Assembly (NCBI RefSeq): GCF_963678635.1
Contig: NC_087068.1
Coordinates: 21,045,029-21,109,028 of the forward strand
DNA length: 64,000 nucleotides
Direction: 5' to 3'
Source: Symsagittifera roscoffensis
Taxonomy: Eukaryota; Xenacoelomorpha; Acoela; Convolutidae
Positions within the stretch are counted from its first letter, which is position 1. Each line of letters opens with the position of its first letter. Below are positions 1-11,438 of this stretch, piece after piece. The notes below the pieces were generated by a model. That model was not told where the DNA came from, did no database searches, and saw only the letters and a list, made by a program, of their open reading frames with translations. A program made the position numbers and the translations under genes.

Positions 1-3000
1 TTAGCTGAATCAATATTGAAACTAACTCGAGAAAATACCGAAATTAATCGTATTTTTTCGAGAAATTGAAGTAAAATATAGTCAAATCAATCCAAACGTT
101 TTAAATTTATCCTACTATTTGTGACTAACTAGCTTTTGTGCTTTTCAGGGAGAATTTGAGTAAGAACCTCAAATCAATTGAACAAAAAGATCAATATTCA
201 ATGAATTTTCTAGATCAGACTCCATGATTCAACTCCTCAGTTTTTTCTCAATGAGTAACCCAAATAAGTACAAAAAAGTACAAGTTGTGAAAAAGTTTTC
301 ACATTGATAACAATAATTATCAGATCAATGATGAAAAATGAGCAAAATATTGCATAGTGCTTTGTTGAGAATCATGTTGAGACAATGATAAAAATTTTTG
401 AAAAAAATATGAGTTTTGCACCAAATTTTATATAAAGTTGTGAATACCAGAGGGAAAGCTTCAACTCCTGAGTTTTTTTCTCAAGAAGTAATCCAAACTT
501 GGACAAAAACTACTTTGATAAAAATAACTTTCAGATCAATGATAAAAAATGAACAGTATACTGTTAAAATTGACTAAAATTGGGGTAAAATTTACTTAAA
601 AGTATGACAGATTTTGTCTGAAATTGAACAAAAACTTTTTCATAAATATCGACTATCCTTCTGTTGCTTTTGCAACTTATGTTTTATGATTTTTTTTGGT
701 AGATGTGTAATATGTTTTAAGTTTATTCTTGCTTTCTGCTTAATACAAGTTTACGCTCCCGAACTCGCTTTGCAAGAATTTTTAGTCAGAACTGAGGATT
801 TTAGCAGGAAAATAGTATCAATTGAACGAACAGTTTGCTGGCAGAAATAAAATTAGAACTGGTAACATCTGATTTTTACTACGTAATTTGCACATGTTTG
901 CCTTCAAGTTCCCTTGATCAGTTGCTACAGTGAAGTATTTAAACAAAAACACTACTTTTTGTATCAGTAACTCTCACTTTTATTGCAAAATAATTATTAA
1001 ATCACATATTTTTCTTAATTTTGTTGAAAATTGTCTCACACATGATCAAATGAGAAACAGTCAGTGCTATCTAAAACATTCAAAAGCACATGTAAGAAGT
1101 GAGAATAAAAGGTGTATTTTTACTTTCAGCTTTTAGAACAAAATAAGAGCAGCTCTATTGGTTATAATCTGAAAACCTTCTGAAGTAGAAATACGCAAGG
1201 AAACCTAGTCTCTAAGTCCTACATTATCTAAAAACTGTCAAGAAAACGCAATTAAAAAATCGACGAAGCAAAAAAATGAAGGCGCAAACTTTCACCATTG
1301 ATTTATTTTGCGAAATTTAATAAGCAAAAAACTCTATAGTTCTAAAAAATTGAAGCTAACCAGAACTGTGTGTCTAAATGAAAGTTTTCAATTCAAACTT
1401 CATATAATCAACCTTTGAGTCTGCTAAAGCATCAAGTAGCTTAGAAATTTGTAGCAAGCTCCTTATTATTTTCTCTAAAAAACTTTCTGCATCAAATTTT
1501 TATCCAAAGTAATGTAATTTAGATCTTGAAAGCAAATTTTTTGATTTATGCTTCATGTGTCATCTTGCAAATGATGTCGGAGTTGGGTTTACTTCAAAAT
1601 AATTATCCTCAATACATTTGAATTTTCATAAAATTGACTAAATTTGAGGAAAATTTACTTAAAATATGACAGATTTTGTCTGAAATTGAACAAAAACTTA
1701 TTCATAACTATCGATTATCCTTCTGTTGCTTTTGCAACGTAATATTCTTGATTTTGTCGGTAGATGTGTAATATGTTTTAAGTTTATTCTTGCTTTCTGC
1801 TTAATACATGTTTACGCTCCCGAACCCGCTTTGCAAGAATTTTTAGTCAGAACTGAGGATTTTAGGAGGAAAATAGTATCAATTGAACGAACAATTTGCT
1901 GGCAGAAATAAAAATTAAAACTGATAACGTCTGATTTTTATTATATATAATGAACATGTTTGCCTTCAAATTCCCTTGATCAGTTGCTACATTGATATAT
2001 TTAAACAAAAATACAACTTTTTTCATCAGTAACTGTCACTTTTCTTGCAAAATAGTTATTAAATCACATATTTTTCTTGATTTTTTGTTAAAAATTGTCT
2101 CAAACATGGTCAAATGAGAAAAAATTGGTGCTATTTAAAACATTCAAAAGCACAAGTAAGAAGTGAGAATAAAACGTGTATTTTTACTTTCAGCTTTTAG
2201 AACAAAATAAGAGCAGCTCTATTGGTTATAACCTGAAAACCCTCTGAAGTAGAAATTCGCAAGAGAACCTAGTTCCTAACTTCTACATTATCTAAACATT
2301 TTTAAGAAAATGCGATTAAAAATGATTAAGCAAAAAAATAAAGGCGCAAACTTTTTACAAATGATTAATTTTGCAAAATTTAATAAGCAAAAAACTCTAT
2401 AGTTCTGAAAAATTGAAGCTAACCAGAACAAAGCGTTACTGTGTGTCTAAATGGAAGTTTTCATTTCAAACTTCATATAATCAACCTCTGAGTCTTCTGC
2501 TAAAGCATCAATTAGTTTAGACTATCAGCAAGCTCCATATTATTTTTTCTAAAAAACTTTCTTTATCAAATTTTTATCCAAAGTAATGTAATTTAGATCT
2601 TGAAAGCAAATTTTTTGATTTATGCTTCATGTATCATCTTGCAAAAGATGTCGGAGTTGGGTTTACTTCACAATAAATATCCTCAATTTATTTGAATTTT
2701 CATCAAATTGACTAAATTTTGTGGAAAATTTACGTAAACGTCTGACAGATTTTGTCTGAAATTGAACAAAAACTTATTCATAATTATCGATTATCCTTCT
2801 GTTGCTTTTGCAACGTAAATTTCTCGATTTTTTTGGTATATCTGTAATATGTTTTATGTTTATTTTTGCTTTCTGCTTAATACATGTTTACGCTCCCGAA
2901 CTCGCTTTGCAAGAATTTTTTGTCAGAACTGAGGATTTTAGGAGGAAAATAGTATCAATTGAACGAACAATTTGCTGGCAGAAATAAAATTTAAAACTGA

Positions 3001-4330
3001 TAACGTCTGATTATTATTATATATTTTGCACATGTTTGCCTTCAAGGTCCCTTAATCAGTTGCTACATTTATGTATTTAAACAAAAATACAATTTTTGTA
3101 TCAGTAATTGTCACTTTTCTTGCAAAAGAGTTATTTAATTACATATTTTTCTTGATTTTTGTTAAAATTTGTCCCAAACATGATCAACTGAGAAACAATC
3201 GGTGCTATTTAAAACATTCAAAAGCACATGTAAGAAGTGAGAATAAAACGTGTATCTTTACTTTGAGCTTTTAGAACGAAATAAGAGCAGCTCTATTGGT
3301 TATAATCTGAAAACCTTCTGAAGTAGAAATACGCAAGGGAACCTAGTTCCTAACTTCTACATTATCTTAAAATTTTTAAGAAAACGCGATTAAAAACGAT
3401 TAAGCAAAAAAATAAAGGCACAAACTTTAACAATTGATTAATTTTGCGAAATTTAATAAGCAAAAAACTCTATAGTTCTGAAAAATTGAAGCTAACCAGA
3501 ACAAAGCGATACTGTGTGTCTAAAAAATGATTAACCTCTGAGTCTGCTAAAGCATCAATTAGTTCAGAAATTTTCAGCAAGCTCCATATTATTTTCTCTA
3601 AAAAATCTTCTTTATCAATTTTTTATCCAAAATTTTGTAATTTAGATCTTGAAAGCAAATTTTTTGAATTATGCTTCATGTATCATCTTGCAAAAGATGT
3701 CGGAGTTGATTAACTTCACAAAAATTATCCTCAAAACATTTGAATTTTCATATAAATATACCTAATAAACTATGACCTAATAACAAATTTTTGAAAAAAT
3801 TACCCATTAAAATAAACTTTGAGACTCTTTGTTTGAATTTTTCTCAAGATAAAGCTAAAATTTAGTAAAATATCTCTAAACTACTAATTAAATATATGAA
3901 TTTTTATCTAAACGTTTAATTTTCTCAGTTAATGTTTCATCTACTTTTATCCAATTAAAAACAATTTCACATGAAAATTGAATTTTAGATGGAAACTGGA
4001 TCATATCAACGAACGCTCAGTAATCCAAAGCAGAATTAATACAATAACACTTTTGCCAAAAAACCTTGAAAAAAATTCTTATCAAATTGATATTGCTGTT
4101 TCAACTCAGATTTTCTATTTTTGTACTCCTCTGATCTAAACAAAGAAATCTTTAAACTGGTCACTAGGCAATACCTTTCAATTAGTAGATGTTTTATGAT
4201 TGTCCAGTTTTTTACAACTTTTTAACAAATATTTAACCACTCATTAGGGTATGTTATGTACTTTGACTACGAATTTATCTTTACACAACCTTCGCAAACT
4301 TGCAATCAAGGGAGTTTAACTGTAAATTAA
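1..4330 (+). repeat. Left arm of a long imperfect inverted repeat
   Basis: Read forward, this stretch matches the reverse complement of about 25.69-21.9 kb in the same order. Positions 1-430 match 25.68-25.26 kb, and also a second copy at 23.95-23.6 kb. Positions 440-1130 match 23.7-23.1 kb. Positions 3.75-4.33 kb match 22.5-21.9 kb. Identity by eye is about 75-80%, so the arms are old. The arm runs off the left edge of the window, so its true outer end is not visible. The short open frames inside it show no coding constraint (see rejected items). Confidence 0.75.
606..3750 (+). repeat. Three tandem units of about 1.07 kb
   Basis: A shared start motif (GACAGATTTTGTCTGAAATT) recurs at 606, 1668 and 2744, giving periods of 1062 and 1076 bp. 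The units stay collinear throughout: the same 38-bp block around AAAACATTCAAAAGCACATG appears at about 1074, 2138 and 3210. Units 2 and 3 look about 90% identical. The third unit runs into the first of the larger units that follow. A single, inverted and more divergent copy lies at about 23.6-22.6 kb. Confidence 0.85.
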
Positions 4331-4560
4331 AGTTTTTCTGATTGATTTCCATTGAAATTTTGATGACATTTTGACCTCGGTTGTTTCAGGTTTTTTTGTC
4401 AATCAAAACTTTTGAATGAAAAAACAGATCAAGAAGTAAGATGAATTACAATGAAAGAATTATTTAAAAATTTTACTAGAATTTCTTCACATATATAGTA
4501 TAATTTTCAGATTCAGTAAGAAGTAATAATTATAGTAATTTCTCCTTTAGTCTAATAAAA
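3860..4560. other. AT-rich stretch with a possible short exon remnant
   Basis: This part of unit A (repeated in B, C and D) is mostly non-coding AT-rich DNA. On the minus strand near 4240-4330 it contains a short conserved peptide-like stretch, SLRRLCKDKFVVKVHN. The same stretch is better preserved in the right arm at 22010-22105. No complete gene can be traced here. Confidence 0.35.
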
Positions 4561-4575
4561 AATTATTGGTTTTAC

Positions 4576-4792
4576 CTTCTGTTGGAGTGTGTTTGGAGAC
4601 TGCTGAGCACAAAATTTAACATTATATTGACAAAAAGAATGCTTCTTCTTGATATGATTAGTGAGTTCCTCGCTGCTATATGTAAAAAAAATTACGATTG
4701 CAACACTTAAGAACGCCACAGTGCTTACGATGTCTTGACGCATCTTTACGTGTGTATTCTCTGCCACAATCAAGACATGCAAATCTTCCGAT
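4576..4792 (-). CDS. Zinc-finger-like exon, only in unit A
   Basis: Read on the minus strand from an acceptor-like GTGGTTAG, the sequence encodes FACLDCGREYTRKDASRHRK followed by HC. This is a C-x2-C-x11-H-x3-C (or H) finger. Next come two further cysteines (LKCC) and, in another frame, TYSSEELTNHIKKKH, which looks like the second half of a second finger. The frame changes at a run of eight A (4684-4691 on the plus strand), so this is either a one-base homopolymer indel or a decayed exon. The exon would end at the donor GTAAAACC (minus strand, 4575-4568). Units B, C and D keep only the last part (ELTNHIKKKH onward, ending near 9352 in B) and have TTTAA repeats in place of the first finger. 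The family is not identified; nucleic-acid binding is inferred from the finger alone. Confidence 0.45.
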
Positions 4793-5092
4793 CTAACCAC
4801 GTAATTTTTAATTTTTTTGATATCAAACACTCAGAATCGAGCATTTCTTCACAGGTAATATTTGAGCCATTGACCAATCACAATGAAGTATTCACAGAAT
4901 TTAAAATAGTTTTAGATCGGGAAAAAAATTATTTTAATGAAACTTACCAATTAATCGATTTTTTTGAATTTTTCAACAAAAATTACATAAACATTTGACA
5001 CCATGAGATTTATTGTTTGGTCTATATTATGATTTCGATGCTCAATTCAAATTTCGAATTTTCGATTAAAATTTTTTTGGTTTGTACTTTTC

Positions 5093-5290
5093 TTAACCAG
5101 TGAAAAAAGAAATTACCCAAACATACTTTTTTATTGTTTTCTCTACGATATTTTGTAATATAAACAACCGGGAGTTTTTCAAAATTGGATCATCAATTAA
5201 AAGATAATCTGACAAATCTATATTTTGCATTTGTATCAAAACCAAATCAATAATCAAAATGATGTTCCTTAACTTCAAATTTTGTTTCAT
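5093..5290 (-). CDS. Unrecognised 65-residue open frame, unit A copy
   Basis: Starts with ATG (MKQNLKLRN) and runs through a hydrophobic stretch into IDLSDYLL, then NSRLFILQNIVEKTIKK. A good nematode-type donor, GTATGTTT, lies 29 nt before the stop, so the true exon probably ends after ENTIKK-like residues rather than at the stop. The same frame is kept in B, C and D with scattered substitutions. It lies upstream of the zinc-finger-like exon on the same strand and could be an earlier exon of the same gene. No family recognised. Confidence 0.3.
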   Translation of the reverse strand: MKQNLKLRNIILIIDLVLIQMQNIDLSDYLLIDDPILKNSRLFILQNIVEKTIKKYVWVISFFTG

Positions 5291-6133
5291 ACACTCTTAC
5301 ATTTTGTTTTCTACTGATTGACCACTCAATCTCAATTATTTTTATAAAATAAAACCATTGATGATGAAGTTGGCAGTACTCTTCTTTTCTCTGATCTCCT
5401 CACCATTTTTTAAACAAAATTATTGAATTTTCTGTGTTTCTATGCTAATTAAAACTAATACCATCTCCATCAACATAATCTGTCCACCATTTTTGTAAAA
5501 TTTTGGTGAGTCAATCTTAAAATCTCATTTCTGTCGGTTTCAGACATTGATAACGCTTATATTAGAAACATTTTTCTTACTGAAATAAACAAAGAATTTT
5601 GAAAGAACTCGAATTGTTGTACCATTTTTAAATTTTTTTGTATTGACAATCACCATAAAAAGATTGTCCCCTATTACGAGTCTAAATTGTTTCTTAGGAA
5701 ACGCATGTAGCCAATCAAAACGTCAAATTGTTGCAAATAAAATGAAAACAATCAATGAAAAACAGAAATTGTTTTCAACTACATTCTTGTTTGTAATTTT
5801 GTTCAAAAAAAACAAAATTTTTTCGAATTTAGATAAAATGAAAAACTTTTTAAGTTTCTATGTAATGTCTCAGACAAACACTGGAAAATCGACTGATAAT
5901 TTTTCACTTTTCTATATCATTTTTGATTAAATTGTTTGTTTTGTCTGACTTTTCCTTAGATTTTTTATTCTAAATGTACACTTCAGTGATAAAAAAAATG
6001 TTTTGAACCAATAGTTGTTCAATTAACAAGCAAACAAAACATGACAAAGCATTACTGAGGTTTACAATTAGCAACAAACAAAAAGTCTCCCAAAATTTGG
6101 GACAGTTCTTTGAATTCATTTAAAGTATAGTTG

Positions 6134-6406
6134 TTATAGGCAACTTGCTACAAGATCTTCAATTTCCTTTGCAGTGAAGAGTCGAATCTGAATGTAGGGC
6201 GGCTTGTTCACTTTGTACTTCTTAATTGTAACACACACCCTCCTCATGTTGTATGTTGCGATTTCATATACTCTGTTGCAGATGTCGAGCTCCTGAACAA
6301 TAGTTGGTTCCTCGCCCAGATTTGATTTCATATATAGGTACGAGTCCAAGATTTTCAATATTGGAACCAAAAAAGTCTCCCAATTCTTGTTTGAGTTTTC
6401 GAGAAT
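6134..6406 (-). CDS. Probable terminal exon of an unrecognised gene, intact in unit A
   Basis: The minus-strand frame opens after a stop at 6409-6407 and reads 90 codons to a TAA. It includes NWETFLVPILKILD, SNLGEEPTIVQELD, VYEIATYNMRRVCVTIKKYK and a C-terminal LFTAKEIEDLVASCL. Composition (many K/E/I/L, few low-complexity runs) looks protein-like and has higher GC than the flanks. In units B, C and D a one-base difference after NMRRV closes the frame early, so only A has the long version. There is no ATG at a convincing position, which fits a terminal exon reached by splicing. No known domain is recognised. The upstream partner could be the 96-nt exon at 7075-7170. Confidence 0.5.
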   Translation of the reverse strand: MLENSNKNWETFLVPILKILDSYLYMKSNLGEEPTIVQELDICNRVYEIATYNMRRVCVTIKKYKVNKPPYIQIRLFTAKEIEDLVASCL

Positions 6407-7074
6407 TCAATATCATTAGGACTAGTATCTTTTCTTGAGTACATTTTTGAAGAGCAAACTGATCAGATGAAGAGAAACGAGAAAAATGATTATAAATTTA
6501 AATGAAGAATTAAGTAAATAGTTTGACTCATAATGATTTCCTTTTATGGAAGTAGTACCAAATAAGGATTTATGTGTTTTTGAAGTTTTCATATATCGAA
6601 ACCGCGTTTGCGTTGTTCTGCTATATAAATCCACAATTCTCAGCAAAAATCATTGTTCCAGATGGCAACTGCTATGTGTCAAGCTCTTCCCAACTTTCAT
6701 TCGGGTTATTGTGAAAACTCCATATTTATTTCCGTTTCCTGTGATTTTTATAAAAAAATACGTAGTAACACATCATTATTGTGTCTCCACCAACTCTTTA
6801 TAATCTTTGGAGAATCACAAGTTTCATTTAGTTTTAATAGGAACATCTCTTAACCAAATTCTGTAGAGGTTAGTTAATTTGTTTACACATATCAGGAAAA
6901 TGACTGTTTTTACTCCTTGTTCAAACACAGATACTTTCCAGGTTTTGATGCACCAAGTGGAGAAGTATTCAATCAGCTTATTCGAGCAGTTCAACATAGC
7001 TTACGATAGAAAGGAGCCGATAAGATGCCTAGTAGTGCAAAGAAACGACTATTCCGGAAAAAAATTTAACATAC

Positions 7075-7170
7075 CTTTTTGATGTTATAACCAAAAACTG
7101 GCTTCCACACAAACTCTTGGTTCAGCGTTTCTGGAAATAATTCGAAAGTTTCAAAACTCAAAACACGAAT
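7075..7170 (-). CDS. Internal exon of 96 nt (32 codons), unit A
   Basis: The exon is flanked by a near-ideal nematode acceptor (TTTTTTGTCAG, minus strand) and the donor GTATGTT. It encodes IRVLSFETFELFPETLNQ then EFVWKPVFGYNIKK in phase 0. The same 96-nt window is open in all four units with no indel, although several residues differ (B reads ILILSFELFEFFPES...). Preservation of length and both splice sites in A, B and C supports a real exon. The product is unknown. In unit A a 46-nt intron (GTATGTT to CACTACTAG) could lead to a 24-nt downstream exon ending at GTAAGC, but this is weak. Confidence 0.55.
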
Positions 7171-7639
7171 CTGACAAAAAACAGTTGAATATACAAAAAC
7201 GACAGTTTTTTTCATCAATCTCATCACCTCTGTGTCGGAAATTCTGATTGTTTAAAAATTTAATGGATATCTTTAAAATTTAGAAGATTTGGAAGATTTA
7301 GAAAACTCCAAAAAGTAATATGTAAACTCTAAATAAAAAACTCTAGGAGTGAATGTGTTGATTATAACATTTAGAAAAACCTAGAAGTTATTGGCTAATG
7401 ACGTCAATTTCTCTGGTGGAATCAATTTTTTATTGTGTAAATTAAGTCAAAAATCACCTTCTTAGCTCTGTTGAGAATCATGTCAGACTCTCGGATCAGC
7501 TTTCTCAGGCGGTTTGTCTATCAAAATTTGAATAGTTGTTTCAAGAATATGGTTTCTTTGTTCCAGCTTAAACCCTTTCTAACATAAAAATCTTTGTAGT
7601 TTTCAACACGTGTGCAAAAACCCTCAACGTCTAAAGTGT

Positions 7640-7825
7640 TTAACTGTTTTTGATAAGATGCGAAAAGTATTTCAATTTTTTTTGATAAAATGCGAGAAGT
7701 GTTTCAATTTTATGACAAGATGCGAAAAGTGTATCACTTTTTTGACAAAGTGCGAAAATTGTTTTAATTTTTTCTACAAAGGGCGAAAAGTGTTTCTTTT
7801 TTTCACCAGATGCAAAAACCATCAA
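7640..7825 (+). repeat. Minisatellite, about 30-bp unit, unit A
   Basis: Five to six imperfect copies of a unit like TGCGAAAAGTGTTTCAATTT followed by a T run and GATAA or GACAA. Both strands give long open frames because the unit length is near a multiple of three. Those frames are artefacts of the repeat. Confidence 0.85.
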
Positions 7826-9351
7826 GTATTATTTTGTGTGTAAAAATATTTTTTATGTAAAAACAAGTTGTTTAACATGTGTGCGAGTTGGGAGCGCTAA
7901 TTTTAGTTGTATACTAATTTTTGTTTCATTGATTTACCCTAAATCTCTCATCTAATTTAAAACATTCAAAAGCACATGTAAGAAGTGAGAATAAAAGGTG
8001 TATTTTTACTTTGAGTTTTTAGAACAAAATAAGAGCAGCTCTATTGGTTATAATCTGAAATTCTTATGAAGTAGAAAAACGCAAGGGAACCTAGTAGCTA
8101 ACGTCTACGTTATCTAAAAACTTTAAAAAAAACGCGATTAAAAAATTGATTAAGCAAAAAAATAAAGGCGCAATCTTTAACAATTGAATAATTTTGCGAA
8201 ATTGAATAAGCAAAAAAACTCTATATTTCTAAAAATTTGAAGCTAACCAGAACAAAGCGTTACTGTGTTTCTAAAGGAAAGTTTTCATTTCAAACTTCAT
8301 ATAATCAACCTCTGAGTCTGCTAAAGCATCAATTAATTCAGAAATTTTCAGCAAGCTCCATATTATTTTTTCTAAAATAGTGTTTCTTTATCAATTTTTT
8401 ATCCAAAGTAATGTAATTTAGATCTTGAAAGCAAATTTTTTGAATTATGCTTCATGTATCATCTTGCAAAAGATGTCGGAGTTGGTTTAACTTCACAATA
8501 ATTATCCTCAAAACATTTGAATTTTCATATAAATATACCTAATAAACTATGAACTAATAACAAATTTTTCAAAAAAATACCCATTAAAATAAACTTTGAG
8601 AGTTTTTGTTTGATTTTTTCTCAACATAAAGCTAAATTTTAGTACAAATATCTTTGAACTACTAAATAATTATATGAATTTTTATCTAAACGTTTTATTT
8701 TCTCAGTTTATGTTTCATCTACTATCATCCAATTGAAAACAATTTCACATGAAAATTGAATTTTAGATGGAAACTGTATCATATCATCGAACGTTCAGTA
8801 ATCCGAAGCAGAATTAATACAATAACACTTTTGCCAAAAAACCTTGAAAAAAAGTCTTATCAAATTGATATTGCTGTTTCAACTCTGATTTTCTATTTTT
8901 GTACTCCTCTGAACTAAACAAGGAAATCTTTAAAATGGTCACTAGGCAAAACTTTTCAATTAGTAGATGTTTTTTGAATGTCCAGTTTTTTACAACTTTT
9001 TAACAAATATTTAACCACTCATTAGGGTATGTTATGTACTTTGACTACGAATTTATCTTTACACAATCTTCGCAAACTTGCAATCAATGGAGTTTAACTG
9101 TAAACTAAAGCTTTTCTGATTGATTTCCATTGAAATTTTGATGACAATTTGACCTCGATTGTTCCAGGTTTTATCGTCAATCAAAAGTTTTGAATAAAAA
9201 AACAGATCAAGAAGTAAGATGAATTACAATGAAAGAGTTAGTTGAAAATTTTACTAGAATTTCTTCACATTTTTAGTATAAATTTTGAGAATCAGTAAGA
9301 AGTGATAATTATAGTAATTTCTCCTATGTTCTAATAAAAAATTATTGTTTT

Positions 9352-9440
9352 TACCTTCTGTTGGAGTGTGTTTGGGAACTGCTGAGCACAAAATTTAACA
9401 TTATGTTGACAAAAAGAATGCTTCTTCTTGATATGATTAG
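9352..9440 (-). pseudogene. Truncated zinc-finger-like exon remnant, unit B
   Basis: The minus strand keeps the end of the finger exon seen in unit A (ELTNHIKKKHSFCQHNVKFC, then a GTAAAAAC donor). The first finger is gone and the sequence changes to TTTAA repeats. The same truncated form is present in C (near 12781-12869) and D (near 16766-16860), so the loss preceded their duplication. Confidence 0.4.
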
Positions 9441-9751
9441 TGAGTTCCTTATTTAATTTTTAATTTTTAATTTTTTTGATATCAAATACTCACAATCGAG
9501 CACTCCTTCACAGATAATATTTGAGCTATTGGCCAATCACAATGAAGTATTCACAGAATATAAAATAATTTTAGATCGGAAAAAAATTATTTTAATGAAA
9601 CTTACCAATTAATCAATTTTTTTTTGAATTTTTTAACAAAATTTACATAAACATTTGACACCATGAGATTTATTGTTTGGTCTATATTATGATTTCAATG
9701 CTCAATTCGAATTTTGAAATTTCAATCAAAATTTTTTTGATTTGTACTAAA

Positions 9752-9949
9752 TTAACCAGTGAAAAAAGAAATTACCCAAACATACATTTTTATTGTTTTC
9801 TCTACGATATTTTGTAATATAAACAACCGGGAATTTTTCAAAATTGAATAATCATTTAAAAAATAATCTGACAAATCTAAATTTTGCATTTGTATCAAAT
9901 CCAAAACAATAATCAAAATGATGTTCCTTATCTTCAAATTTTGTTTCAT
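9752..9949 (-). CDS. Unrecognised 65-residue open frame, unit B copy
   Basis: Same frame as in unit A (MKQNLKIRN start, identical C-terminal half NSRLFILQNIVEKTIKM). The donor-like GTATGTTT is retained. About nine residues differ from the A copy, mostly in the middle (DYFLNDYSIL against DYLLIDDPIL). Confidence 0.3.
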   Translation of the reverse strand: MKQNLKIRNIILIIVLDLIQMQNLDLSDYFLNDYSILKNSRLFILQNIVEKTIKMYVWVISFFTG

Positions 9950-10656
9950 ACACTCTTACATTTTGTTTTCTACTGATTGACCACTCAATCTCAATTAATT
10001 TTTTTTAGATTTTTTATTCTAAATGTACACTTCAGTGATGAAAAAAATGTTTTGAACCAGTAATTGCTCAATTAACAAGCAAACAAAATATCACAAAGCA
10101 TTACTGAGGTTTATAATTATCAACAAACAAAACGTCTCTCAAAATTTGGGACAGTTCTTTGAACTCATTCAAAGTATAGTTGTTATAGGCAACTTGCTAC
10201 AAGATGTTCAATTTCCTTTGCAGTGAAAAGTCGAATCTGAATGTATGGCGGCTTGTTCACATTGTACTTCTTAATTGTGACACGACACCCTCCTCATGTT
10301 GTATGTTGCAATTTCATATACTCTTTTACAGATGTCGAGCTCCTGAACAATAATTGTTTCTTCGCCCAGATTTGATTTCATATATAGGTACCAGTCCAAG
10401 TCTTTCAATATTGGAACTAAAAAAGTCTCCCAATTCTTGTTTGAGTTTTTGAGAATTCAATATCATTAGGACTAGTATGTTTTCTTGAGTACATTTTTGG
10501 GAGCAAACTGATCAGATGAAGAGAAAGGAGAAAAATGATTGTAAAATTAAATGAAAAAGTAAGTAAATAGTTTGACTCATAATGATTTCCATATATGGAA
10601 GTAGTACCAAATATGGAATTTTGTGATTTTGAATTTTTCATATATCGAAATGGCGT

Positions 10657-10893
10657 TTACGTTGTTCTGCAATATAAATCCACAATTCTCAGCAAAAATA
10701 ATTGTTTCAGATGGCAACTGCTATGTGTCAAGCTCTTCCCAACTTTCATTCGGATTATTGTTAAAACTCGATATTTATTTCCGTATCCTGTGATTTTTAA
10801 GAAAAATAAGTAGTAACACATCATTATTGTGTCTCCCCAACTCTTTATGTTCTTTGGAGAATCACAAGTTTCATTTAGTTTCAATAGGAACAT
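10657..10893 (-). CDS. Unrecognised 78-residue open frame, unit B
   Basis: ATG-initiated frame (MFLLKLNETCDSPKNIK...) that passes through KITGYGNKYRVLTIIRMKVG and THSSCHLKQ to a stop. It is preceded on the minus strand by TAACTAACCTCTACAG, which combines a branch-like TAAC and an acceptor, so it may lie in an exon that starts slightly upstream. An identical copy is in unit C. The unit A counterpart has small length differences (net +2) and is not open throughout. Function unknown. Confidence 0.3.
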   Translation of the reverse strand: MFLLKLNETCDSPKNIKSWGDTIMMCYYLFFLKITGYGNKYRVLTIIRMKVGKSLTHSSCHLKQLFLLRIVDLYCRTT

Positions 10894-11098
10894 CTCTTAA
10901 CCAAATTCTGTAGAGGTTAGTTAATTTGCTTACGCATATCAGGAAATTGACTGTCTTTACTCCTTGTTCAAACACAGATACTTTCCAGGTTTTGGTGCAC
11001 AATCATCTTATTCGAGCAGTTCAATATAACTTACGATAGAAAGGAGCCGATAAGATAAGTGCAAAGAAACGACTAATTCGGAAAAAAATTTAACATAC

Positions 11099-11194
11099 CT
11101 TATTTATGCTATAACCAGAAACTGGCTTCCACACAAACTCTTGGTTCAGCGATTCTGGAAAGAATTCGAAAAGTTCAAAACTCAAAATAAGAAT
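11099..11194 (-). CDS. 96-nt internal exon, unit B copy
   Basis: Same exon as 7075-7170: 32 codons, donor GTATGTT, acceptor TTGAGTCAG. It reads ILILSFELFEFFPESLNQ then EFVWKPVSGYSINK. Its upstream intron differs from unit A because A has a deletion there. Confidence 0.5.
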
Positions 11195-11438
11195 CTGACT
11201 CAAGATTATTGATTGCTTTTTTGATTGTCATGGTTCTGTGCTTAGTGATTAGGTAAGCTTTGTGATAAAATATTCAATGGTCTTTAAATGTGCTCTTATT
11301 AATTTACACTGATAAATCTTTAAAAACTAAGCTTCGTTTCAGAAAGATTTAATTTAAACGCAAAGAAAAATCAAATTACAAACAAATAGGATAATTTAAT
11401 TTAAAATGACAATCTAAAAATTTATTTGAAAAAAAAAG

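Noticed and set aside
614-2987. Three plus-strand frames of 61-78 residues sharing PELALQEF(L/F)VRTEDF, one per 1.07-kb unit, and an inverted relative at 23346-23531
   Set aside because: Comparison with the inverted copy shows mostly amino-acid-changing substitutions and no bias to silent sites, so the frame looks like chance openness in AT-rich repeat DNA.
5643-5930. 95-residue plus-strand frame in unit A
   Set aside because: Low-complexity Lys/Phe/Asn-rich composition, no splice context, and no counterpart in units B-D.
7640-7843. Frames on both strands over the minisatellites (also 20183-20398)
   Set aside because: They are translations of a tandem repeat with near-multiple-of-three period.
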